Shown in pieces: positions 14,907 through 21,708 of a stretch of 21,708 nucleotides of DNA. Position 1 is the stretch's first letter; each line of letters begins with the position of its first letter. The notes under the pieces were generated by a model. It was given only the letters and a program-made list of their open reading frames with translations. It was not told where the DNA came from and made no database searches. Made by a program: the position numbers and the translations under genes. This DNA comes from Bacteroidota bacterium (GTDB taxonomy: Bacteria; Bacteroidota; Bacteroidia; Flavobacteriales_F; PHOS-HE28), in contig JAEZAU010000232.1 of assembly GCA_023430325.1 (NCBI GenBank), positions 1 to 21,708 on the forward strand, in the 5' to 3' direction.

Positions 14907-16133
14907 TCAACAGAGTTCTTCCAAGCGGTCCAAGATAGCGCGGGCTACTTCAGCCTTGGTCATCAACGGTAATTCCTGTGGATCAGTGCCCCGGGAGAGA
15001 AGGGTTATTTTATTGGTATCGTGTCCAAAACCTGCGCCGGCATCATTCAATGAATTGAATACCAGTACGTCAAGATTTTTAGCTTCGAGCTTTTTCCAGC
15101 CGTTCGCCAGATCTTTCTCGGTTTCCAGGGCAAAGCCGACAACCAGCTGACCTGCAGTTTTGTTATGACCGATCTTTTGAAGGATATCTTCAGTCCTTTC
15201 CAACTGGATCGAATTGCCCATTCCATCCTTCTTCAACTTCTCGCTGGAAGGCTGCGCAGGTCGATGATCGGCAACTGCCGCGCTCATGATGACGATATCG
15301 GCATTGGTGGTGTAACGCCTGCATGCTTCTGCCATTTCTGAAGCAGAGATCACATCGATCCGCTCGATCCCCGGCTGTTCGATCTTCAGTTGGACGGGGC
15401 CGGTGATCAACGTCACCTTCGCTCCGCGCATCGCGGCTTCTTCCGCCAGAGCGAACCCCATCTTTCCACTGGAATGATTGCTGATGTATCGTACCGGGTC
15501 GATCGCCTCGCGCGTTGGACCGGCCGTGATCAAGATCTGCTTACCGTTCAACGGGCCGTTACCCGCGACCTCTTTTAAGAGGACATTCACCATCTCTTCG
15601 GACTCCGTCATTCTGCCAGGTCCGGAGAGCCCACTGGCCAGCTCGCCGCTTTCCGGCCCGATCGTTCTTACTCCTTTCTCCTTTAACTTCAGTAGGTTGC
15701 TCTGGGTCGATCCATCCTTGAACATCTCCAGGTCCATGGCTGGTGCCACGTAGATCGGACAGGTTGCGCTCAAGAAGCAGGCAAGCAGGAGGTTATCGCA
15801 CAGTCCCAGATGCATCTTGGCCAGCGTGTTCGCACTGGCCGGTGCAATGAGCATCAGATCGGCCCATCGGGCCAGGTGCACGTGATCGTTCCAGCGGCCA
15901 CTTCCGTCACGCACGAACAGATCGGTGAGCACCGGTCTGCCGCTCAAGGTCGAAAGTGTCAATGGTGTAACGAAGTCATGGGCCGAAGGGGTCATCACTA
16001 CCTGTACCTCGCAGCCGGCCTTCACCAGTTCGCGTACGAGATGGGCCGCCTTATAAGCAGCGATGCTGCCCGTGACGCCGAGCAGCACCTTGCGGTTGAG
16101 GAACCGTTCCACCGGAGCGGGGAATCGTTCCAT
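14907..16133 (-). CDS. coaBC: Bifunctional phosphopantothenoylcysteine decarboxylase/synthase
   Basis: This 408-residue cytoplasmic enzyme makes 4'-phosphopantetheine in coenzyme A biosynthesis. The N-terminal CoaC flavoprotein domain shows VTGSIAAYKAA (20-30), the catalytic histidine of NDHVHLARWAD (H84), the PAMD motif (131-134) and GELASGLSGPGRM. The C-terminal CoaB ligase domain, from about 197, shows ILITAGPTREAIDPVRYISN, SSGKMGFALAEEA and SAAVADHRP. The E. coli motif PAMN is PAMD here, and the clamp cysteine of ACGxxGxGRM is serine; both agree with Bacteroidota sequences I recall. The start at 16133 (MERFPAPVERF) is chosen because the upstream in-frame extension overlaps rpoZ and has no family character. 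It lies 10 bases after the rpoZ stop. Confidence 0.95.
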   Translation of the reverse strand: MERFPAPVERFLNRKVLLGVTGSIAAYKAAHLVRELVKAGCEVQVVMTPSAHDFVTPLTLSTLSGRPVLTDLFVRDGSGRWNDHVHLARWADLMLIAPASANTLAKMHLGLCDNLLLACFLSATCPIYVAPAMDLEMFKDGSTQSNLLKLKEKGVRTIGPESGELASGLSGPGRMTESEEMVNVLLKEVAGNGPLNGKQILITAGPTREAIDPVRYISNHSSGKMGFALAEEAAMRGAKVTLITGPVQLKIEQPGIERIDVISASEMAEACRRYTTNADIVIMSAAVADHRPAQPSSEKLKKDGMGNSIQLERTEDILQKIGHNKTAGQLVVGFALETEKDLANGWKKLEAKNLDVLVFNSLNDAGAGFGHDTNKITLLSRGTDPQELPLMTKAEVARAILDRLEELC

Positions 16134-16143
16134 GAGTAAAAGG

Positions 16144-16488
16144 TCAGTCTTCTTTCGGAGCCTGTTGTTCGGTCTCCTCAGGACGGCGGAAATAGAGCTT
16201 GCCCTCCAGCATTTCCTGAATGGCAACAGCGGCAGGTTTAGGCATGCGCTCGTAGTGCTTGCTCACCTCGATCTGCTCGCGGTTCTCATATACTTCCTCC
16301 AGGTTCTCTCCTGTTACGGCGAACTCCTCCAGCTTGGTGCTCAATTCTTCCTTGACCTGCACGCTGATCTGGTTGGCACGCTTGCCCAGTAGGGCCACGG
16401 CCTCATAGATGTTGCCGGTCTTTTCATCCAGCCTGGCCACATCACGGGTCACCGTGGTCTTGGCAGCGCTCATTTGCTTGTTGCTCAT
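16144..16488 (-). CDS. rpoZ: RNA polymerase omega subunit (Rpb6/RpoZ family)
   Basis: This 114-residue Bacteroidota-type omega/Rpb6 homologue promotes assembly of RNA polymerase. The characteristic core is TGNIYEAVALLGKRANQIS (25-43), followed by helical segments and KPAAVAIQEMLEGKLYF. The tail is acidic and glutamine-rich. The ATG at 16488 overlaps the bamD stop as ATGA, which indicates translational coupling; M6 (16473) is an alternative start. Its place between bamD and coaBC is the standard gene order in this phylum. Confidence 0.92.
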   Translation of the reverse strand: MSNKQMSAAKTTVTRDVARLDEKTGNIYEAVALLGKRANQISVQVKEELSTKLEEFAVTGENLEEVYENREQIEVSKHYERMPKPAAVAIQEMLEGKLYFRRPEETEQQAPKED

Positions 16489-17297
16489 TGCTCGGGAGTA
16501 TTCTGTTCCTTGGGTGCCAGCATCGCGTTCAATTCCCGGTGCAGCTTCTCTGCATCGGGAAGTATGGCGCTTTGGGGGAAGGCGTCCGCGAAATTATGAT
16601 AACTCCGGATAGCTTCCTGCACTCTTTCGGTCCTTTTGCTTTCCACGCTATTGATCGCCAGCTGATGATCGGCCCGTAATACCTGGAACATGGCATCTTC
16701 CCGGTAAGCGGAATTCGGCCAATCGCGCACAAAATTCCTGAACGCCACCCCGGCCGCCTGGTAATTACGCATGCGGTAATACTGGTCCGCGCCATGGAAG
16801 GCCTTCACTTCGAGCTTGGTCCGAAGCCTGTCTATCAACGTATTGCAGCTATCGCGAAGCGTTGTGTTGGGATATCTCACCATGAACAGTTGAAGGTGAT
16901 CGATCGCAGCACGCGTATCGCCCTGGTCCAGTTCATAGGTCGGTGAATTCCTGTAAAAACAATAGGCAGAGAGAAAGGCACACTCCTCGGCATACTTGCT
17001 GGTGGGGAACGTGCGCACGAAATTGTTCAAGTAATAGGCCGCCAGCGTGTAATCCTTCATCCCGAAAGTGGACATGGCGTGCAGGTAGTTGACCCTTTCG
17101 CTTCCTGCAGTGCCGCGGCGCAGCACGATCAATTCCTCCAACAACGGAATGGCCCGTTCATACTTCTTCTGTTCGTAGTACTTCTCGGCCACCTGCTGCT
17201 TGTAGTCCACGTCGGTGCTCTTCAGCGCCTTGTTGAACTCGCTGCAACCCGAAAATAGCAGGACGGCGAACACCAGGAAAAAGAAGATCCTCTGCAT
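16485..17297 (-). CDS. bamD: Outer membrane protein assembly factor BamD (lipoprotein)
   Basis: This 270-residue outer-membrane lipoprotein of the Bam complex, which folds beta-barrel proteins into the outer membrane, begins MQRIFFFLVFAVLLFSGC; LFSGC is a lipobox with C18 as the lipidated cysteine. Five TPR-like helical repeats follow (YYEQKKYERAIPLLEEL, AAYYLNNFVRTFPTSKYAEE, AIDHLQLFMVRYPNT, YYRMRNYQAAGVAFRNFV, AIRSYHNFADAFPQS), the usual BamD/YfiO architecture. The frame is open far upstream, antisense to the serine palmitoyltransferase gene. The lipobox and the promoter box at 17328-17335 fix the start at 17297. It is the first gene of the bamD, rpoZ, coaBC, DUF4835 operon. Confidence 0.95.
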   Translation of the reverse strand: MQRIFFFLVFAVLLFSGCSEFNKALKSTDVDYKQQVAEKYYEQKKYERAIPLLEELIVLRRGTAGSERVNYLHAMSTFGMKDYTLAAYYLNNFVRTFPTSKYAEECAFLSAYCFYRNSPTYELDQGDTRAAIDHLQLFMVRYPNTTLRDSCNTLIDRLRTKLEVKAFHGADQYYRMRNYQAAGVAFRNFVRDWPNSAYREDAMFQVLRADHQLAINSVESKRTERVQEAIRSYHNFADAFPQSAILPDAEKLHRELNAMLAPKEQNTPEQ

Positions 17298-17327
17298 CAA
17301 TGAAGGACGGGCTGCTGAAAAGGCGCG

Positions 17328-17335
17328 CAAAGATA
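17328..17335 (-). promoter_or_regulatory. -7 promoter box of the bamD operon
   Basis: The minus strand reads TATCTTTG, an exact TAnnTTTG match, 30 bases upstream of the bamD ATG. It stands back to back with the rightward box at 17406-17413, making this a divergent promoter region. A TTG lies upstream, but at shorter spacing than usual. Confidence 0.6.
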
Positions 17336-17405
17336 GCTGACGGCGCACAATGGGCTGTTGATGTAACTCAACGTGCATATATGTGTTCTGGTTTGGACGG
17401 ACAGT

Positions 17406-17413
17406 TACCTTTG
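17406..17413 (+). promoter_or_regulatory. -7 promoter box of the serine palmitoyltransferase gene
   Basis: TACCTTTG matches the Bacteroidota -7 consensus exactly, 43 bases before the ATG at 17457. It would drive the serine palmitoyltransferase and CoA transferase pair. It also argues against the in-frame upstream ATG at 17373, which lies before the promoter. Confidence 0.6.
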
Positions 17414-17456
17414 CCGAAGCGCAACTGCCCTGTCGCGGCACTCTAGCTACCCCACA

Positions 17457-18713
17457 ATGAACGATATCTTCGACAAGATCAGGAAGGACCTTGGCCCCAT
17501 CGGGCGCCAGGCAAAGGATAGCCACGGATATTTCAGCTTCCCAAAGTTGGAAGGTGAGATCGGCGCCCACATGAAGTTCCGTGGAAAGGAGGTCCTGGTC
17601 TGGAGCTTGAACAATTATCTGGGCCTGGCCAACCATCCCGAAGTACGTGCGGTGGATGCCATGGCCGCCGAACAATGGGGCATGGCCTATCCCATGGGTG
17701 CACGCATGATGAGCGGGCAGACGCGCTACCATGAGCAGTTGGAAGATGAACTGAGCGACTTCATGCAAAAGGAGGATACATTCCTCCTGAACTACGGGTA
17801 TCAAGGCTGCATGAGCGCGATAGAGGCGCTGCTCAACCGGCATGATGTGCTGGTGTACGACAGTGAATGTCACGCCTGCATGGTGGATGGTGCCCGCCTG
17901 CACAGTGGAAAGCGGTTCGTGTACAAGCACAATGACATGGAGAGCTTCGAAAAGCAGCTCGAACATGCACGCAAGGTGACCGAGAGAACTGGCGGGGGCA
18001 TACTGGTGATGACCGAAGGCGTCTTCGGTATGGCTGGCGATCAAGGCAAGCTCAAGGAGATCGTCTCCTTCAAGGAAAAATACAATTTCAGGTTGCTGGT
18101 GGATGATGCCCACGGTTTCGGGCAGCTGGGCGAGAACGGCCGGGGAACGGCCGATCATCAAGGTGTGCAGGACCAGGTGGATATCTACTTCGGAACGTTC
18201 GCCAAGGCCATGGCCACCATTGGCGCTTTCATCAGCGGAGATCATGATGTTATGATGTACATGCGCTACAACATGCGCAGTCAGACCTTCGCCAAGAGCC
18301 TGCCCATGCCGATCGTGATCGGTGCGTTGAAGCGCCTGGAGATGATGCGCACCATGCCCGAATTGAACGACCGGCTCTGGAAGATCACGCGCGCACTGCA
18401 GGATGGATTGAAAGAGGCCGGCTTCGACATCGGCAACACCAACAGTTGTGTTACGCCTGTATACATGCACGGCGGGGTATCCGAGGCCACCAACGCCATC
18501 ATGGACCTGCGCGAGAACCATGGCATCTTCTGCAGCATCGTGGTATATCCTGTTGTGCCGAAGGATGTGATCCTGCTTCGCCTTATCCCTACGGCCGTAC
18601 ATACCATTGAAGATGTGGAACGCACCATCCAGAGTTTCACGGTGATCAAAACAAAGCTCGAATCTGGCGTCTATCAGACCGGCAGCGTGCCCTCCATGTC
18701 GGAGGCGCGGTGA
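17457..18713 (+). CDS. spt: Serine palmitoyltransferase-type alpha-oxoamine synthase
   Basis: This 418-residue PLP enzyme of the alpha-oxoamine synthase family is probably the serine palmitoyltransferase that condenses serine with an acyl-CoA to 3-ketosphinganine, the first step of Bacteroidota sphingolipid synthesis. The fold-type I motifs are visible: SLNNYLGLANHPEV, GARMMSGQTRYHEQLE, NYGYQGCMSAIEALL, YDSECHACMVDGARL, the PLP-binding DDAHGFG (D216, D217, H219) and the Schiff-base lysine K250 in FGTFAKAMATIGAF. The relatives 8-amino-7-oxononanoate synthase and 2-amino-3-ketobutyrate CoA ligase share the fold. The N-terminus (MNDIFDKIRKDLGPIGRQAK) and YPMGARMMSG fit Bacteroidota Spt better. 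It is soluble or loosely membrane-associated. The CoA transferase gene begins 3 bases after its stop. Confidence 0.88.
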   Translation: MNDIFDKIRKDLGPIGRQAKDSHGYFSFPKLEGEIGAHMKFRGKEVLVWSLNNYLGLANHPEVRAVDAMAAEQWGMAYPMGARMMSGQTRYHEQLEDELSDFMQKEDTFLLNYGYQGCMSAIEALLNRHDVLVYDSECHACMVDGARLHSGKRFVYKHNDMESFEKQLEHARKVTERTGGGILVMTEGVFGMAGDQGKLKEIVSFKEKYNFRLLVDDAHGFGQLGENGRGTADHQGVQDQVDIYFGTFAKAMATIGAFISGDHDVMMYMRYNMRSQTFAKSLPMPIVIGALKRLEMMRTMPELNDRLWKITRALQDGLKEAGFDIGNTNSCVTPVYMHGGVSEATNAIMDLRENHGIFCSIVVYPVVPKDVILLRLIPTAVHTIEDVERTIQSFTVIKTKLESGVYQTGSVPSMSEAR

Positions 18714-18716
18714 GCC

Positions 18717-19784
18717 GTGGAGCTTCTGAAGGACCTTCTGGTGGTTGAAACCGCCGGTGTACTTGCGGGCCCGGCGGTGGGAATGTTCTTCGCTGAATGC
18801 GGTGCACGTGTGGTGAAGATCGAGAACAAGAAAGCCGGGGGAGATGTGACCCGCCGCTGGAAGTTGCCCGTCGAAGATCCTGCCTCACCTGTCAGTGCCT
18901 ATTTCAGTAGCGTGAATTGGGGAAAGGAACATCTCTTCCTTGACCTGAAGGATGGTGATGATCGCGAGCCGTTCGATCGGTTGCTGGCAAAGGCCGATAT
19001 CCTCATCACGAATCAGCTGGCCGCCGATGAAGAAAAGCTCGGTCTTTCCCGGGAAAGATTGAAGGCGATCAATCCCGCATTGATCCACGGCCATATCAAG
19101 GGCTTCGCTGATCAGCCGCACAGGCCTGCCTTTGATGTGGTTTTGCAGGCCGAGACCGGCTACATCAGCATGACCGGCACCGATCGCGATCATCTGGCCA
19201 AACTGCCGATCGCACTCATCGATGTGCTTGCCGCGCATCAATTGAAGGAAGGTCTTCTGCTTGCCTTGTTGCAACGCGAACGATCGGGAAGAGGCGCATA
19301 TGTGGAAGTGTCGTTGGAAGAAGCTGCTCTTTCCGGCTTGATCAACCAGGCCAGCAATTACCTGATGGCAGGCCATGTGGCACGGCCGATCGGAACGCTA
19401 CACCCGAACATTGCTCCGTACGGGGAGATCTTCCAATGCGCCGATGGTGGTTGGATCATCTTTGCGATCGGGAGCGATCGGCAGTTCGAAGCATTGTGCA
19501 ATACGATCGGTGCCGGAAGTGCGCTCACCGATCCACGGTTCCGATCGAACACCGATCGTGTGAGGAACCGTACTGAGCTATCTCGGATCTTGGCCGATCG
19601 CATACGGAATTTCGTTCGGAAGGAACTTCTTTCCAAACTTGAGATCGCCGGTGCTCCTGCCGGTGCGGTACGATCCCTGGATGAGGTGATGAACTCGCCT
19701 GCGGCCCAGGCCATGATCAGTGGATCTGCGATCGATGGCGTTATTACACGGCGGATCCGTGGGAATGCGTTCAAGATCGAGTGA
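18717..19784 (+). CDS. CaiB/BaiF family CoA transferase
   Basis: This 355-residue class III CoA transferase starts at a GTG 3 bases after the spt stop. Members move CoA between carboxylic acids or act as alpha-methylacyl-CoA racemases. Visible are VVETAGVLAGPAVGMFFAECGA with ARVVKIE (N-terminal Rossmann core), ILITNQ, FDVVLQAETGYISMTG, the catalytic aspartate in LIDVLAAHQLKEGLLLAL (D169, the same number as in formyl-CoA transferase), RGAYVEVSLEEAAL and GRxxN-like substrate segments near HPNIAPYGEIFQCADGGW. The substrate cannot be read from sequence. The tight spacing to spt suggests co-expression and perhaps a role with acyl-CoA or 2-hydroxy/branched acyl groups, an inference only. The gene is extraordinarily rich in CGATCG (12 by hand count), unlike spt. 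Confidence 0.88.
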   Translation: MELLKDLLVVETAGVLAGPAVGMFFAECGARVVKIENKKAGGDVTRRWKLPVEDPASPVSAYFSSVNWGKEHLFLDLKDGDDREPFDRLLAKADILITNQLAADEEKLGLSRERLKAINPALIHGHIKGFADQPHRPAFDVVLQAETGYISMTGTDRDHLAKLPIALIDVLAAHQLKEGLLLALLQRERSGRGAYVEVSLEEAALSGLINQASNYLMAGHVARPIGTLHPNIAPYGEIFQCADGGWIIFAIGSDRQFEALCNTIGAGSALTDPRFRSNTDRVRNRTELSRILADRIRNFVRKELLSKLEIAGAPAGAVRSLDEVMNSPAAQAMISGSAIDGVITRRIRGNAFKIE

Positions 19785-19847
19785 TCCTTTTCTTGATAAT
19801 TTGGCTGAATGTTCCGCAAAGGGCTTGCTGCGATCGCGATCATTTGA

Positions 19848-20063
19848 ATGATCGAAGTACAAGCCACCAGGACCTATTACGATGGCACCACGATCAATTT
19901 GATGAACGTGGGGTTAGGTGGAGGTTTGCGGTATGATCTCGGTCGTGTTTCGATCTGCGGATCGATCATTGCGCACTTCATGGATCTTTCTCCAGGATCG
20001 AAAGGCCGTGCGGAGAAACCAAAGTTCTTCCGGTTCCAGCTAGGATATACGATCTGGCGATAA
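19848..20063 (+). pseudogene. Short barrel-like ORF, possible remnant of an outer-membrane protein
   Basis: This 71-residue ORF reads as alternating beta strands (INLMNVGLGGGLRYDLG, VSICGSIIAHFMDL) and ends in KFFRFQLGYTIWR, resembling the last strands of an outer-membrane beta-barrel. It has no signal peptide, and a TGA stop directly precedes its ATG, so the N-terminal part of such a barrel is missing. It sits between the CoA transferase and the dispersed repeat. It may be a decayed gene end or simply a small ORF; I cannot name a family. Confidence 0.4.
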
Positions 20064-20082
20064 TGACCGGCATTGCGCTAGC

Positions 20083-20171
20083 GCGCAAGGGATAGAAGTG
20101 GAAACCCCGCAGCGCAGCGAGGAGTTGGAAAGGATAGCCCGGTGCCGGCAGCTTTGGGCCGGCATGCGCCC
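20083..20171 (+). repeat. Dispersed intergenic repeat, copy B
   Basis: The element begins GCGCAAGGGATAGAAGTGGA, continues through CCCCGCAGCG and GGATAGCCCGG, and ends with the hairpin GCCGGC (20144-20149) pairing with GCCGGC (20158-20163) and a final GCGCCC. The block order and wording match copy A (2643-2753, minus strand): GCGNNAAGGATAG, a second GGATAGCC, a variable hairpin and a closing GC box. It is immediately preceded by the palindrome GCGCTAGCGC (20075-20084). It fills much of the gap before parE; the remaining bases up to about 20279 show nothing further. Confidence 0.7.
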
Positions 20172-20279
20172 TGTGTCCGACCTCCTGATCATCTCAACTA
20201 CCTCTACTCTCCAACTACCCCAACTTCGATCCAGTTACTAACGATCGTTGAAAACCCGCGCCGGTTGCGGAATTCCGGC

Positions 20280-20287
20280 TAAATTCG
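20280..20287 (+). promoter_or_regulatory. Possible -7 promoter box of parE
   Basis: TAAATTCG is a one-mismatch form of TAnnTTTG, 46 bases before the parE ATG at 20334. The TTG at 20248-20250 is too far upstream, and that at 20265-20267 too close, for the usual -33 spacing. The assignment rests on position and the box alone. Confidence 0.4.
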
Positions 20288-20333
20288 CGGTCATTCAAGG
20301 GTCTGCGTCCTGCGCACCCTGCCCACCGATCTG

Positions 20334-21708
20334 ATGAGCGAGACAAGTTACAGCGAAGAGCATATCCGGTCGCTCGACTGGAAGGAACACATCCGCCTGC
20401 GCCCGGGCATGTACATCGGCAAACTTGGCGATGGAAGCAGTTATGACGATGGCATCTACATCCTGATCAAAGAGGTGCTGGACAACTGCATCGACGAGTA
20501 CGTGATGGGCCATGGGAAAAAGATCGAGGTGCGTATCGATGGCAGCCGCGTGGAAGTGCGGGATTTCGGCCGCGGAGTGCCGCTGGGAAAAGTGGTGGAT
20601 GTGGTGAGCAAGATCAACACTGGTGCCAAGTACGACAGCAAGGCCTTCAAGAAGAGCGTGGGTTTGAACGGCGTGGGTACCAAGGCGGTGAACGCGCTGA
20701 GCACCTACTTCAAGATCGAGAGCTACCGCGATGGGCAAAGCAAGACCGCCGAGTTCGATCGCGGTGTGTTGCGCAAGGATGAGAAATTGAAACCCAGCAC
20801 TGAGCCCAACGGCACGCGGGTCCTGTTCGAACCTGATACGGAGATGTTCCGCAACTTCCACTTCCGCGATCAGCACATCGAGCGGATGCTGTGGAACTAT
20901 TGCTACCTGAACACGGGCCTGTCGATCTACTACAACGGCCAGAAGTTCCAGAGCAAGAACGGCCTGCTGGATCTTTTGCAGGTGAAGATGGATGGCGATC
21001 CGCTCTACCCGATCATACACCTGAAAGGCGATGACATCGAGGTGGCTTTGACTCACGCCAACCACTACGGAGAGGAGTATTACAGTTTCGTGAACGGCCA
21101 GCATACCACGCAGGGAGGAACCCATCAGGGTGCTTTCCGTGAGGCAGTGGCCAAAACGATCAAGGATTTTTTCAAGAAGGATTGGGAAGCCGGTGATGTG
21201 CGTACCGGCATCGTCGCGGCAGTGAGCGTGAAGGTGATCGAGCCGGTGTTCGAGAGCCAGACCAAGACCAAGCTCGGATCGCTGGAGATCGAACCCGGCG
21301 GGCAGAGCATGCGTTCGTTCGTGGGCGACTTCATCAGCCGTGAGCTGGACAACTACCTGCACAAGCATCCGGAAGTTGCCGAGGTGCTGCAGGCACGCAT
21401 CCTTCAGAACGAGCGCGAACGCAAGGAGCTCAGCGGCATCCGCAAACTGGCGCGCGAACGGGCGAAAAAGGCCAGTCTGCACAACCGCAAATTGCGCGAC
21501 TGCCGCTTGCACCTGAACGATACGAAGAAGGACGATCGCAAGCTGGCCACCACGCTCTTCATCACCGAAGGAGACAGCGCAAGCGGAAGCATCACCAAGA
21601 GCCGCGATGTGAACACGCAGGCGGTCTTCAGCCTGAAGGGAAAGCCGCTCAACTGCTTCGGCCTCACCAAGAAGGTGGTGTACGAGAATGAGGAGTTCAA
21701 CCTGATAC
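20334..21708 (+). CDS. parE: DNA topoisomerase IV subunit B (partial, 3' end beyond window)
   Basis: The first 458 codons of a type IIA topoisomerase ATPase subunit are present; the frame runs off the window. The start at 20334 gives MSETSYSEEHIRSLDWKEHI, then LRPGMYIG. The GHKL ATPase domain shows LIKEVLDNCIDEYVMG with the Mg-binding asparagine, DFGRGVPLGKV, and VGLNGVGTKAVNALS as the ATP lid. The transducer domain carries QGGTHQGAFREA and the lysine of QTKTKLGS. The TOPRIM domain begins with LFITEGDSASGS. The wording DWKEHIRLRPGMYIGKLGDGSS, with the DDGIYILIKEV insert-free form, fits Bacteroidota ParE rather than GyrB. It works with ParC in decatenation of daughter chromosomes. Few CGATCG sites occur in this gene. 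parC would be expected nearby downstream. Confidence 0.93.
   Translation, partial: MSETSYSEEHIRSLDWKEHIRLRPGMYIGKLGDGSSYDDGIYILIKEVLDNCIDEYVMGHGKKIEVRIDGSRVEVRDFGRGVPLGKVVDVVSKINTGAKYDSKAFKKSVGLNGVGTKAVNALSTYFKIESYRDGQSKTAEFDRGVLRKDEKLKPSTEPNGTRVLFEPDTEMFRNFHFRDQHIERMLWNYCYLNTGLSIYYNGQKFQSKNGLLDLLQVKMDGDPLYPIIHLKGDDIEVALTHANHYGEEYYSFVNGQHTTQGGTHQGAFREAVAKTIKDFFKKDWEAGDVRTGIVAAVSVKVIEPVFESQTKTKLGSLEIEPGGQSMRSFVGDFISRELDNYLHKHPEVAEVLQARILQNERERKELSGIRKLARERAKKASLHNRKLRDCRLHLNDTKKDDRKLATTLFITEGDSASGSITKSRDVNTQAVFSLKGKPLNCFGLTKKVVYENEEFNLI

Noticed and set aside
17298..18602. Open frame continuing upstream of bamD on the minus strand, antisense to the serine palmitoyltransferase gene
   Set aside because: It is His-rich low-information antisense translation; the BamD lipobox and the promoter box at 17328-17335 fix the start at 17297.
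20295..21512. Minus-strand open frame of 405 codons across the parE start
   Set aside because: ParE on the plus strand is unmistakable (GHKL and TOPRIM motifs); the antisense reading is a composition effect.
1..21708. CRISPR array, tRNA or rRNA genes, transposase, phage or toxin-antitoxin genes
   Set aside because: No regular spaced direct repeats, cloverleaf with conserved T-arm, rRNA-like sequence or such protein motifs were found on either strand.

Overview
The window looks like a chromosomal segment of a Bacteroidota bacterium, most likely an uncultured Flavobacteriales-like lineage of moderate GC. The evidence is: three secreted proteins with type IX secretion (T9SS) C-terminal sorting domains; a DUF4835 protein; the bamD-rpoZ-coaBC-DUF4835 gene order; a Bacteroidota-type serine palmitoyltransferase; and TAnnTTTG-type promoter boxes close to several starts, with little sign of Shine-Dalgarno sites. 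No tRNA, rRNA, CRISPR array, transposase, phage gene or defence gene was recognised. Most of the window is ordinary housekeeping and envelope content.

Layout. 1-40 is the start of a leftward exported protein. 104-781 is an AlkD-type DNA glycosylase, convergent with a DEAD-box RNA helicase (783-2588, leftward). Next come a dispersed intergenic repeat (about 2643-2753) and a large leftward T9SS cargo protein (2785-5040). A rightward cluster holds mtaB, an Lgt-family membrane protein and an inositol-monophosphatase-family gene, abutting or overlapping (5172-8559). SelO (8599-10149) and a small YtxH-like protein (10291-10560) follow, ending at a clear intrinsic terminator. Two more T9SS-tailed proteins lie divergently at 10589-12516. 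Next are an unrecognised 146-residue protein and a SixA-like histidine phosphatase (12619-13558).

A gene-free stretch of about 440 bases (13559-14000) holds structured repeats, including a perfect 20-bp inverted repeat. Downstream of it, reading leftward, is the operon bamD-rpoZ-coaBC-DUF4835 (17297 to 14001). It diverges from a rightward pair, serine palmitoyltransferase and a CaiB/BaiF CoA transferase (17457-19784). After this come a short barrel-like ORF that may be a remnant, a second copy of the dispersed repeat (20083-20171), and the 5' part of parE (20334 to the window end).

The most unusual features are at DNA level. The palindrome CGATCG occurs about 60 times by hand count, roughly tenfold above a uniform expectation, in all reading frames and very unevenly between genes. 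Palindromic repeat DNA sits in frame inside mtaB. A dispersed repeat has two clear copies in opposite orientation. The Lgt-family protein lacks several residues of the canonical active site. No complete novel system was identified.
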